Below are positions 23,019-33,165 of a stretch of DNA of 64,000 bases, in pieces. Every line of letters begins with the position of its first letter. Position 1 is the stretch's first letter. Both the position numbers and the translations under genes were made by a program. The notes under the pieces were generated by a model. The model was given only the letters and a program-made list of their open reading frames with translations. It had not been told where the DNA came from and did no database searches. The DNA comes from Anthoceros angustus (Eukaryota > Streptophyta > Anthocerotopsida > Anthocerotales > Anthocerotaceae): assembly GCA_010909165.1 (NCBI GenBank), contig MU008193.1, positions 543,127 to 607,126 of the forward strand. The letters are read 5' to 3'.

Positions 23019-23912
23019 CAAGAAAACCATTTCCATAAGTTCCCATGCATGTCAACCAGCCCCGTCGATTGAGGTAAGAATTACCTTGATCGGATTTGTG
23101 GACTGTGTTCCTAATAGTGCTCTTCAGATCTGCGCAGTGTGAACACGTGGAAAACCTGTTTGATTTCGGTATTTTCACTCTAGGGAAGTTGCTTTTCCAT
23201 AACTTCAAGAACCATGGATATTTCACATAATGGATCCCAGAGGTTTCGCATTGCCGCCTGTACATACTCCATATTTCCAACCTTGTGTATGTGTCGGGAA
23301 GGTTGAAGACTTCCACGTTCGGCTGCCGCTCGGCCATAAACAAAAATGTCTTGTCCATCCAGGATATGGCTCCAAGCGCACAAGAAGACCGAGGTTTGGG
23401 GTTAGGCCTGAAACCATCCCATGGGCATTCGAAATGACCCTGCTCTTCAGTTCCTCATATTTATTGTGCTCTATGCAATATACTCTTCTAAATGCCTTCA
23501 AGCAGCAGCGGATCGAAATGGCCCCCAATATGTGTGTGACTACTTTACCCCTTTCACATCCACCTCCCTCCACTTGAACCAAGGACTCTAGAAATGTCTC
23601 TTGCTCTGGCCTGCCCATCCTTAGAATCGCACTGCCTAAACTTCTTTTGTCACCGCAAGCACATTTGATTGCAACATGGTTTTCTAACCGTCCACCCACT
23701 CCTTCACTTTTCTTCAATGTGACACCAGCTACGCGTCTCCGTTGAGATGCAATGCTTTCCTCCCTTGACGCTGTCAAAGTCTCACTCAGCGGCTTCCGAT
23801 GGAACGACTGACGCGGTGCGGGTGTCTGGAAGTGGTCAGCTTCATCTTCATCCTCAAAGGGTTCGTACTGCTGAGGTGTGGGAGGCCTTCTAACGTGACC
23901 ACCATCAAACAA
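23019..23912 (-). pseudogene. E1 DUF7869-type transposase-like protein, N-terminal part
   Basis: Read right to left from ATG 23912 (MFDGGHVRRPPTPQ). A Pro/Glu-rich leader is followed by ENHVAIKCACGDK, then CCLKAFRRVYCIEHNKYEELK (near 23480). After a frameshift come FLFMAERQPNVEVFNLP (near 23330) and KSNRFSTCSHCADLK (near 23140). The exon ends at the donor GATCAAG/GTAATT near 23078, where E2's right end lies about 60 bp into the intron. The continuation is at 13187-12043. These blocks match the N-terminal half of DUF7869 proteins and align with E2 at 17107-16670. Confidence 0.75.
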
Positions 23913-24114
23913 TCCCCTGCGTGCAACAGTGGTCCATCCACACGCAGTTGAGGGATGACAACTCTTGAATTCGGCTACGGCAGGTGTGTAGATGGGCTCC
24001 CCTCAATGGCTGCGTATAAATGCAAATTCCTGGGGGTGTGAGGCACACTCCAGACATTTGCAGATTTATGTCGACGCCTGCAGAGCCTACATATGTACAA
24101 CAAAGACTTAACAA

Positions 24115-25083
24115 GCTATCTGACGTGAACTTGGAGGAGCGTTCAAGATAGCGAGCCTCTTTCTACTGCGGACAATGTCTCCATTCCTTTGGAATTGCGA
24201 GGGGACCAGGTCCTCGACTTGAACCTCCTGCGCCCCAGGCATGGTCTTTACACAAGTTGCATACTGTATCATGAATGGTATGCAGGGAAATGACAATGGC
24301 GAAACAAGACCAACCTCATCTCCCGCAGGCGTGTGTGTCAAATGCAACATCGCACGCACTTATCACAATGCGCAACAGAGCAAAGCACAAGACTTTGCAG
24401 AGCAGCAGGTGGTGGCTGGCGGATATCAAAAGACTCCCTCCATGAGCTTTACTGAATGGCGTCGGGGCGGCCCTCGCATGCCCTGAGGGCTCCCTGCCTA
24501 AGTGGTTGATGGGATTGCCTCCAAACATGTGCGGACAATGAAGTGGTTGACGCGGGCGCATGTAATTTAACGGAAATCAGCATCATAAAGAAAGCCACCG
24601 CGCAAAAGCGGCGGGCCGACAAAGATTAAATAGTAAGCTGTGGTCAAAATTGACTTTAAGATAGCGGGATATTTAAGGAAATCATGATTTTCAAAACCAT
24701 TTCGGGTTATGGAAGGAAACCCTACATTTACAGGTCGTTTAACTTCAGTTCTCATTCCGGCCTCCTCTTTTCCAAACTTGAAGGCTTTCGTTTGCAAGGC
24801 CATCTACTTGCACATTTATGTCCGTGATACCAAGCGCAACTCCACCGCTGTGACTGCCGCAAGCTGGCTTTGGAGCGCAACACCACCGCTGTGACTGCCG
24901 CTAGCTCGCTTTGGAGCGCAAGTCCACCGCTGTGACTGCTGCAAGCTTGCTTTGCTGCAAGCGGCGCAAGTTCCCTGGGAGGCGGAGGATCTATGGAGCA
25001 TGTGAGTTTGCAGTCACCAAGGTTGTTTGTGCATCCCATTTGTGCTTACGCAGTGGGGTTGCCTGGAATTGCAGAGTTTGAAG
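24115..25083. promoter_or_regulatory. Divergent intergenic region of E1
   Basis: Separates the starts of the two E1 genes. It may include the 5' exon of the leftward gene (minus-strand open frame 24359-24108). It contains the repeat at 24835-24965. No clear TATA box is seen; the promoter role is inferred from gene order. Confidence 0.3.
24835..24965. repeat. 48-bp tandem repeat near E1 rightward gene start
   Basis: About 2.7 copies of a unit built on CCACCGCTGTGACTGCCGC followed by an AAGCTnGCTTTGG segment. Confidence 0.9.
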
Positions 25084-26330
25084 ATGGCAAGCGGCAGGAG
25101 GAGCAAGAAGGACCAGCCCATGGAGGAAGATGACCTGCCCGCCATGCGGCAGAAGCCCAAGAAGACAAGAGGAGGCTCGAAGGCGAGAGCGGAACCCGTG
25201 CCCACGGCGGACATCGTCGAGGCACCTCCATCCAAGTCGCCGCTTGGAGACATCTTGCCATCCGAACCCATGCTCCAACAGCGGAGGGGTTGCCGGGCAG
25301 CGTATCCTCAGCGAAAATCAGTTCCACAAAGGCTGCTGGAGAACAAGGGACGAAGAAGGTGGGTAAGAGCGCGAAACAACCTATTCCAGTCCCGATTCCC
25401 TCACCTTACAGCTATGAGGAGACTGTCCATATCAGGCGTGTATCTGGGCAGCGCGACAATGTTGTTGTTGTGGAGAAGGATTGGATGCTTGTGCAGGATC
25501 CACAACCAACTGACGGCACTGCGCCTTTGACCCCTTTGTTGAAGTTGTGGATCATGGGGTATAGGTGGGCTCTGCCAAATCAGAGAGCAAGAGCGAGCTG
25601 GGTTGTTTAGGCTACACTGGACTTCAATGAAGGGGAGCCAGAGTTCACTTTTTTGTGCACCACAAAGGCATACCAGTTTGAGGAAGTTTCCTAGGATCCG
25701 CATTTGTACAAGTCTATTGTTCTTAGCCTGAAAGGGTTTCGTTGGAAGAAATGTGCACCTGCTGGCCTTGTTGAAGATTTCCGTGATTCCATGCGACAGC
25801 AGACAGTAAGGATTGTCCAGAATTGCATTCCTTCCCACATTTGTAGTTCCCATTTCTTCACATGTGAGAGTCATTAACGTTGTGGATATGTTGTGCTACC
25901 ATCTTCCAAGCACCACTAGTTGCGAGGGCACTCATACGAGCTATCTGCGAAAAGATTACACAAACTATGAGGGCCCATAAGAGGGAGATTTCTATGCGTC
26001 GAGCCCAAGCCTCCATACGAAAAACTTGTGATATGGTGGAAGGTATGGAAGAAGAGCATGCGGAGAGTGAGCTTGGCCCATCAGACGAGGAAGATGGGGC
26101 TTTACCATTTGTTCAAGGGCATTCAGACAGCGAAGGATCTGGGGCGCAGGAATCGGACAAAGATGCTGAAGACCTCCCCAATGTTTTAATTCCGACTCCT
26201 TCCGTGATGGTTCCAACCATCCCATATGACCCGGATGCGCGGGTTGGGCGCCGGCCGGCCGGCGCCCCAGTTTATGCAAGCACCCCACGAGTTGCCAACG
26301 CCAGATCCGGACTGGTTTATCAGATTCAAG
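25084..26330 (+). pseudogene. E1 rightward gene, N-terminal region
   Basis: Begins MASGRRSKKDQPMEEDDLPA at 25084, a lysine/arginine-rich and acidic leader that may be a nuclear-localisation tail. A frameshift near 25290 leads into KSAKQPIPVPIPSPYSYEE, homologous to E2 at 18960. Next come ALPNQRAR and FLCTTKAYQFEEVS (to about 25690, with an in-frame stop). A charged helix (ITQTMRAHKREISMRRAQAS) and an acidic linker run to 26330. The palindrome at 26246-26267 is in the linker. The gene is then cut by E3 and resumes at 28538. No catalytic domain is recognised in this part. Confidence 0.6.
26246..26267. repeat. Perfect 22-bp GC palindrome
   Basis: GGGCGCCGGCC followed directly by GGCCGGCGCCC, self-complementary with no loop. 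Confidence 0.95.
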
Positions 26331-26739
26331 GAAGAACACGATAATTTTTGAAGGGGGTGAATAATCTCGAAGGGGGTTTTCCGCAAATAATCTCTGAAGG
26401 GGGTTTTTTGATGGGCCCTAAAATTTTGAAGGCATTGCGGAAAACAAAAAAAGGGTGTCACCCAAGAAAGTTACTACTTTCCATCCAAAGAATGTTTGTG
26501 TCGAATGGTGGTCGCAAACTCGAACCTAGGGAATGATGCAAAGTAGGAACGGTGAGGAAGGCCGCTCTCGCCGGGACGATCAGAACTCGCTTTGATGGAA
26601 ATGTGGTTTTGTTATGACACCACAAAAGCCACTGTGGTATTTCCTAACACGTAAACATCAAGAATGACTTACAACATTAACTCGGGACCCCGGAAAACGA
26701 GATTTCGCCACTCATCCCCGTAGTTCAATCCATCACATC

Positions 26740-27475
26740 ACTTGGTCCAAATTCTCCTACATTGTCATCACTATCTTCGCCGACACTTTCACCGCAGTTG
26801 TATGAAGCCACGCAACTCGCAGAGCTTATCCCTTATCGCTTTTTGTCCACCGTGACACATTTCCATATGCTCAACACAAACCCATAATATGTGATGACTG
26901 CTTTCATCTACAAATACCTCCTGTATGTTTTTAGGTAATGGATCTTATTCCCTTTTTCCTAAGATTGGACCGATGGGTTACCACTGACTATGTGTTCCCC
27001 GCACATATCTCCTTCATACGCATCTATGTGCTCGGTCCGATACTAGTGGATAAGAAAGTGAGGTCGTGCGCTTAGCTTCACGTCAATGACCTCCCCAATC
27101 CGTAATGGCCCTATGCGTGTCCATATTGCACGGCACGCCGTAAACATCCCTCCTGGATTTCGCTATGTCCCCATTCATCCGTGCCATTTCGCTTGCCTTC
27201 CCGCATTTTGATATGCCCCAAATACATATCACGCCGTGGAGGTCCTCAATAATGCCTCATCTAGCAAAGCTTCATCCGCACTTGAAGTGGTCAGTCAGAT
27301 GATCCACTTCGCACGTGAAAACCACTTCCCGACGTAGCACTAGCCCAATGTTATTCTCCACAATGATAGCAATCTCCTTCCGTCCACCCAAAGGCTTCCC
27401 ACCACTTATACTCTTCAACAAATACCTATGGACGCAAATCTTTAACCCTTCCCGCAAATGGGCCACACCTTCCAT
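26740..27475 (-). pseudogene. E3 remnant of the DUF7869-type gene (C-terminal end)
   Basis: Read right to left: VAHLREGLK, GGRKEIAIIVENNIGLVLR (near 27380), then decayed blocks matching the C-terminal region of E2 at 15299-14660. The GMDQ, LQLDN and GHTHDQID blocks are absent, so no transposase core remains. Confidence 0.65.
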
Positions 27476-27535
27476 CGGTGATAGGATACACCGCTGCCCC
27501 TTCTTGTCCCCCTAGCTTCACTAGATGCAGAGGAG

Positions 27536-27710
27536 CAGAGGGCCACACCTGGCCTCCCCAACACGCCATGCCTGCCCATGGGCGCCGGCGCCTCCCCTAG
27601 CACACCGCCCATGGGCGCCGGCGCCTCCCCAACACGCCATGCCTGCCCATGGGCGCCGGCCGGCGCCTCCCCTAGCACACCGCCCATGGGCGCCGGCCGC
27701 CTCCTAGGTC
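27536..27710. repeat. E3 minisatellite with GGCGCC palindromes
   Basis: Four CCCATGGGCGCCGG units alternate with CCAACACGCCATGCC and CCTAGCACACCG segments. Each carries GGCGCCGGCGCC or GGCGCCGGCCGGCGCC. Confidence 0.9.
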
Positions 27711-27919
27711 GCCTTCTAGAAAATAAATATTTAGCGCCTCAAGAGTATTACAACCATGGACTGTTGGTTTAGTGTTTGGGAAATAAGTGTAGTAACGCAT
27801 AGGTTTCGTGTTCAAGACTCGTGCCTCCTCAATAATTCAATTTTGTTGATTTTAAGGATGCTTGCATGGGCGCATGGGCAACTAACTTTGTTCATTTTAA
27901 GGACGCTGGCATTGCCTTA

Positions 27920-28184
27920 AAGCCCAAGTGGTTGCATTGACTACCAGAAGGTTGAAGACCACGATTGCGACCTTTTGGATGAGGGTCAGCACCCTGAGTG
28001 GCGGCGACACCGCCGGACCGGGCCCAAGAATGATACTATTGAAGACGAGCAAGCAATGGAGGAGAACGACAACTTCGAGGCGGAGGATATGGACCGCCTC
28101 CGAATATGGCGGTGGTACTTGACTCCGCGCCAAGAAGGCATGGATGAGTCGCCAGCCGCACTCTTGAATGGCTATTGTCGATGA
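27920..28184 (+). pseudogene. E3 remnant of the rightward gene (C-terminal tail)
   Basis: Acidic tail with DNFEAEDMDRLRIW, aligning with DNFDEEELERIRNL in E1 (near 32690) and with the ELERMQLAVV block of E2. It ends with a stop at 28182-28184, in the same position relative to the right TIR as in the full elements. Confidence 0.6.
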
Positions 28185-28533
28185 CCACTTCCTCCTTCAG
28201 TTGTTTGTTGCAATGTTCTCACGACACCGAAATGAGACTCCGCTAGTATGTGATTGTTTTCATTGTGTTCCACCACTTGAAAGTAAAAGTTTTCTTGTAA
28301 TAAACATATGAAAATGGCAGCCCTCTATGCATTCTACTAAACGCAAATGGGCCACACCCCATCGCGTTCTAGCTTCTGTAGACTTGAAAGTGCATCTTTA
28401 TCAAAGGTATGACCTCGTAAAGGGTGTGTGCATTATCAAAGTAGGCACATATGTCGCTCTAGGTAAGGTGTTCTTCGTGACAAGGGGGTGTTCGGCCAAG
28501 GTCGTGATATCCCCCTTCAAAAATTATCGTGTT

Positions 28534-30050
28534 GAAGGTGCAGGAGCCGCTGGGGTCGGCCACCATCCTAAACCTTCCACCACACAGGCGTAAGGGAGCA
28601 GATGGCAAAGGGTCGGCAGCAGTTCGTGTCAAGAAGATGACATGGTGGATGCAGGGATGGTGGAGGTCGAAGAGGAGGGCGCCGGCCGACGCCTCCTCAC
28701 CCTTCAGCCCCGAAGGAGCCGCCTCAGTGGTGCTCAAGGGCAAGGGAAGTGCAGAAGACCTGTACTACGGGATGGAGAATTTGGAAGGAAAAGTAAAAGG
28801 CAAAGAAGGTGGAAGAGAAGATGCCATAGGAGGGGACATTACTACGCTCATATTCAAACCGACGAGGAAAGGTTGGAAGAGGCTATGAGGGATGCATCCA
28901 TTGACTGCTTAAGGGATTCTCGTGACATACCAAGAAGGTGGTGCAGAAACATAGTGAAGTTGGAGAACTTGAGACCCAAAAGACATATTACTCCGGACGC
29001 CGCAGATCGAGGGTTGATGAGGCTTGGGCAAACTATCTTGCCCGTGTTATAGCGAAGGGCTGATAGAAGAGGGAGTTCGCCTCTTGTGTATGATTGATCC
29101 GAGCGAGTGATGATCTCAAAGCAATGGATCGAAGCAATGGCGCAGCAAAGAAGTATGTCATGGGAGTTCTTGGTGGTAACCACACCCACGCAGCTATGAA
29201 GCACTTATCGATATCTCACCCGAAAGAAGCGTTCCAATATGTTGAAGCACATGTGTATTGTGGGCTTACTGCATGAGATGCGGTGCTTGCAATGTATCAC
29301 AATATGATGTCCGATCAAGAAAGAAGATGAACTTTATAGAGCAAGTCGTATTTAAGGGACGAGTTGATCATCGCAAAGAGGGAAGAAGTGCAAATGACCA
29401 TGTCCCGAAATACAACTGCATAAAGTCCTAGGTTTGATTGAAGACGATGAAGGGCGGGAGGACGACGTACAAGGTAACAAAGTGGACAATCGGACCCACA
29501 TTCGTGTATTGCTAAGGTGATGGGAAGGTGTGGGAGAATGTGGACAAGATTTTTTCCAAATGGGAAGTGGAGAGCTTCCAATGTAAGAAACACGCTTGGA
29601 CAAGCAAGAAAGGGAAAGGCAAGCTATGACCAAGCAAGTTGATAGTGTATACGCTGCCTAGAGACATGTTGGCCAAGCCTCGAAATCTTTTCGTGGAATA
29701 CCAGCTTGAGAGTGTGGCCAAGAATACCGATAAGCGCCACCGAGAAGGTGTTAATGATCGATAGATCAAGGGATGGAGGAAGAGATCACACTGGAAAAAT
29801 TTCATATCATACAAGTAGCAATGGTGAAGCATCTCGCTTCGTCATTTGAAGAGGTGCGCGAGGAGTATCCTTTACATTCTACGGACAATATGCTAGCACG
29901 ATTCCAAATTTCTCCGAAAGGTATGTCCGTTTTTTTTTCGTCATTGACAGCAGGGATCGATGCCGGCCCGGGCCGCGCCTGGCACCGCCCCGGTCCCCGC
30001 ATATGTTTCAATGAAGTGCTTACCGGTGCCCCTCACTTCCTTCATATGGG
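28534..30050 (+). pseudogene. E1 ParB-like region, tandem copy 1
   Basis: Blocks in order: a leader with the palindrome AGGGCGCCGGCC (28676-28702); HIQTDEERLEEAMRDAS (near 28860); IVKLENLRPK (near 28955); KKYVMGVLGGNHTHAAMKHL (near 29145-29210); FQYVEAHVYCGL (near 29235); MNFIEQV and RDELIIAKREE (near 29330-29390); LGLIEDDEG (near 29430); MEEEITLEKFHIIQVAMVKHL (29773). A Gly-Asn-His-x3-Ala segment after a beta-strand, followed by a helix, recalls the GxHRxxA core of ParB/Srx domains. In bacteria and phages such domains are often joined to DNA methyltransferases. I treat this as a ParB-like call, not a proven one. Several frameshifts are present. Confidence 0.55.
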
Positions 30051-31520
30051 TTGAAGGTGCAGGTCAGTTTGCCGGCCATCCTAAACCCTTCCACCACAGG
30101 CGTAAGGGAGCAGATGGCAAAGGGGTCAGCGCAGTTCGTGCCCAAGAAGAGGACATGGTGGATGCAGGGGATGTGGGTATGGAGGCCGAAGAGGAGGGGC
30201 GCCGGCCGACGCCTCCTCACTTCAGCCCCGAATGTAGCCTCAAGTGGCGTGTGCTCAAGGGCAAGGGAAGTGCAGGAAGCAGCCGCACCCACAGCGGGGA
30301 TGGAGAATTTGGAAGGAAAAGTAAAAAGGCAAAGAAGGGTGGAAGAGAAGATGCCATAGGAGGGGACATTACTACAGTTCATATTCAAACTGACGAGGAA
30401 AGGTTGGAAGAGTGAGGGATGCATCCATTGACGCTTAAGGGATTCTCGCATACCAAGAAGGTGGTGCAGAAACGTTAGTGAAGTTGGAGAACTTGAGACC
30501 AAGACATATTACCCGGACGCCGCAGATCGGAGGGTTGATGAGGCTTGGGCAAACTATCTTGCCCGTGTTATAGCGAAGGCGATAGAAGAGGGAGTTCGCC
30601 TGTGTATGATTGATCCGAGCGAGTGATGATCTCGAACGGATCGAAGCAATGGCGAGCAAAGAAGTATGTCATGGGAGTTCTTGGTGGTAACCACACCCAC
30701 GCAGCTATGAAGCACTTATCGATATCTCACCCGAAAGAAGCGTTCCAATATGTTGAAGCACATGTGTATTGTGGGCTTATCAGGTATGAGATGGTGCTTG
30801 CAATGTATCACAATATGATGTCCGATCAAGAAAGAAGATGAACTTTATAGAGCAAGTCGTATTTAAGGGACGAGTTGATCATCGCAAAGAGGGAAGAAGT
30901 GCAAATGACCATGTCCCGAAATACAACTGCATAAAGTCCTAGGTTTGATTGAAGACGATGAAGGGCGGGACGACATGCACAAGGTAACAAAGTGGACAAT
31001 CGGACCCACATTTTGTGTATACAAGGTGATGGGAAGGTGTGGAGAATGTGATTTTTTCCAAATGGGAAGTGGAGAGCTCTGCACGTAAGAAACACCTGGG
31101 ACAAGCAAGAAAGGGAAAGGCAAGCTATGACCAAGCAAGTTGATAGTGTATACGCTGCCTAGAGACATGTTGGCCAAGCCCGGAAATCTTTTCGTGGAAT
31201 ACCAATTGGAGAGTGTGGGCAGCAAATACCGATAAGCGCCACTGAGAAGGTGTTAACCTGGATAGATCCAAGGGGATGGAGGATGAGATCACACTGAAAA
31301 ATTTCATATCATACAAGTAGCAATGGTGAAGCATCTACCGTCATTTGAAGAGGTGCGCGAGGAGTATCCTTTACATTCTACGGACAATATGCTAGCACGA
31401 TTCCAAATGTTCCTCGAAAGGTATGTCCGCAGTTTTTTTTTCGTTGAGTAGGACCGGGATCCGTGGCGCCGCCGGGCGCCCCGGCACCGCCGCCCTCAGA
31501 TGTTTCAATGAAGTGCTTCG
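30051..31520 (+). pseudogene. E1 ParB-like region, tandem copy 2
   Basis: Repeats 28534-30050 nearly base for base, including GNHTHAAMKHL (near 30690-30720), FQYVEAHVYCGL, DELIIAKREE and the trailing poly-T plus GC-rich palindrome (31464-31490). Differences from copy 1 are mostly deletions of one to seven bases, which break the frame repeatedly, for example after DEERLEE near 30414. One copy must be redundant; neither is intact as read. Confidence 0.75.
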
Positions 31521-32460
31521 CCGTCGGGTGCCGCCTCCGCTTCATCCAACGCGAAGGAGGGGCGGCCACGGCCTCTCGCCTTAACGACTAACGATCGTCC
31601 GCAGCAATTGAAAGACATCAAGTGTCGATAAAACTCCCATGACTTCCAAAGATTTTATTTTCGAGATAAACAATTGGAAAGGGCTTGAAGAGAGCAGACT
31701 TGACAAGGACCGGAGGAAGGTCTTGAGGTTTTCAAGGCCCATCAACGAGAGAGGTACCAAATCGAAAGTCGTGATGTGCAAGATATGCGTGGTTTTCTCA
31801 GGGCAAGGTAATACACACTCCTTATCATGGATGTGCCCCGTGGTCTTAACATTGGACCTATGGACAAGAGGGTGGATAAGCAAATGATGGATTCTATCCT
31901 CCAAAGCTTTGTTGAGAAGACCACTAGCGATGAACTGTGGATGATTGTGATGCATGGAGTGGAGGAGGCACATACAGTTAGAGAAGCAATGAGAAAATGG
32001 AGTAGGAAAGGGGGCTTGGTGTTGTTCGTATGGGACAAGACAAACATGAACAATGACAGGGGTGGATTTGAGACTGTGGAATACATAACTATCGATTGGG
32101 GTGTGAAGGATGGGAGCAACAAAGGACAGAATTGCAATGCTACCAAATGCTATGCAGGGAACTTTCAACAATGGAAGGTCCGTCATTGCTCATGACACAG
32201 TTGTCAAAAAACAGGTTTACATGTCACATGACAAGTTGGTGGTCTGCCCTTACTAGAGACCACTTGGGTTGATGATGAAACTCATTAAAACCTTCTCCAA
32301 AGAGGGAGATTGGGTTCTGGATGCATGCTCTGGGGGCGGCACAACTCTATTAGCAGCGTTACTTACAGGAAGGAATTGTATCGCCATCGAGGCTGACTTG
32401 AGATGTGCAGGTTATATTTCACAAAGAATTCATGGATTTGAGGTGCTCCATGAAGCTTGA
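31520..32460 (+). pseudogene. E1 beta-class (N4/N6) DNA methyltransferase domain
   Basis: Order: FIFEINNWKGLEE (near 31660); motif-IV region LIMDVPRGLNIGPMDKR (near 31825); DELWMIVMHGVEEAHTVREA (31930-31990); GGLVLFVWDKTNMNN (near 32015); FETVEYITIDWG (near 32075); FNNGRSVIAHD (near 32165); LGLMMKLIKTFSKEGDWVLDACSGGGTT split over 32269-32350; NCIAIEADLR; GYISQRIHGFEVL (to 32450). Motif IV before motif I is the beta-class order (CcrM-like, Pfam N6_N4_Mtase). DACSGGGTT matches DPFxGxGTT, which binds S-adenosylmethionine. The usual DPPY is DVPRG here and in E2. Breaks: a frameshift near 32160, and TAG at about 32254 where E2 has CAA. Probable role: methylating DNA of the element or host. Inactive as read. 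Confidence 0.78.
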
Positions 32461-32816
32461 GGAGTTGAATTTTGAAGCCCACCGAGAGGACTTGCATGCC
32501 CGGCAAAGGAGGTTTGCATTAGCGAAGGACTTGAAAGCACAAGTGGTTTCTTTGAGTGCCCGCCGAATAAGAGCAGATCGATAATTTGTTGGAGGCTGGC
32601 CAACAAACACTGAATAACGCTGGCGCCGGGGCGATGGTAATGAAGACATGATGGGAACGAGGACTCGAGGGCTTTGGTTGAAATCGACAATTTCGATGAG
32701 GAAGAACTTGAGCGGATACGAAACTTGGCTGTAGTTTATGATTCCGTGTCAGCGCAAGCACCGATTGAGTCACAAGTTAGCCTGCACGTAGACGTTTGTA
32801 GTGTGAACCGTCCGTG
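32461..32816 (+). pseudogene. E1 rightward gene, C-terminal tail
   Basis: An acidic or amphipathic tail follows the methyltransferase: VEIDNFDEEELERIRNLAVV (near 32690), then YDSVSAQAPIESQVS, ending near 32816. The same pattern closes the E2 and E3 genes. No catalytic motif is seen; it may be a protein-interaction helix. Confidence 0.55.
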
Positions 32817-32819
32817 CTA

Positions 32820-33161
32820 GTGATAGTGGTCAATTTTTGGCGGAACCTAAATGTGGATGGTCTCCAACTTGCTTGAGACGCATTTACCCATACCTAATTT
32901 TTTGTGATTACTAGGCCTCTTGTCAGTGTGAAAATGGATCATCGTACAAAACGCACTACCTATGACCACTAAAGCGCGGCCGCCGCCTTTACCCTTTCTT
33001 CCGCTGCTTACAAACCGCGATTCACAGGAATCATTGTCCATGGTATGGGACACTGAAACCCGAAAAAACACGGTTTTTGGAACCATGTGTTATTAGTGAA
33101 GGAGGTTTCGTTCAACCAAAAGGGGGTTCGGATATTCACCCCCTTCACTGAATAGCATGTT
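32820..33161. repeat. E1 right subterminal region and right TIR
   Basis: Non-coding. Contains GAAGGAGGTTTCG (about 33100), AAGGGGGTTCGG (33120-33131) and the right TIR ending GAATAGCATGTT at 33161. The GGGGGTT...ACCCCC arrangement makes a small palindrome, as at the right end of E2. Confidence 0.85.
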
Positions 33162-33165
33162 AGAC

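Larger units (their letters stand above)
26335..28533 (+). mobile_element. E3: 2.2 kb deletion derivative nested in E1
   Basis: The left end reads AACACGATAATTTTTGAAGG and the right end, reverse-complemented, starts with the same 20 bases. The flanks are GAAG (26331-26334 and 28534-28537), a perfect 4-bp duplication. The interior keeps only the 3' ends of the two family genes, so it is non-autonomous and would need transposase from elsewhere. The left end has iterons at about 26349, 26371 and 26396, followed by TTGATGGG. Confidence 0.9.
11109..33161 (+). mobile_element. E1: 22 kb TIR DNA transposon (10.6 kb without nested copies)
   Basis: The left end reads AACATGCTATTTAGTGAAGG and the right end, reverse-complemented, reads AACATGCTATTCAGTGAAGG. 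Both are flanked by AGAC (11105-11108 and 33162-33165), a 4-bp target-site duplication. Removing the element joins the Copia RT to its RNase H section with only a small indel. Inside are two divergent genes. The leftward gene is DUF7869-like (23912-23019, then 13187-12043). The rightward gene is ParB-like plus DNA methyltransferase (25084 to about 32816). E2 interrupts the first gene and E3 the second. Confidence 0.9.

Noticed and set aside
13785-23020. Six-base target duplications for the E elements
   Set aside because: Six bases fit E1 (TAGACA) but fail at the outer bases in E2 and E3. Moving one base into the TIR gives perfect 4-bp duplications in all three.
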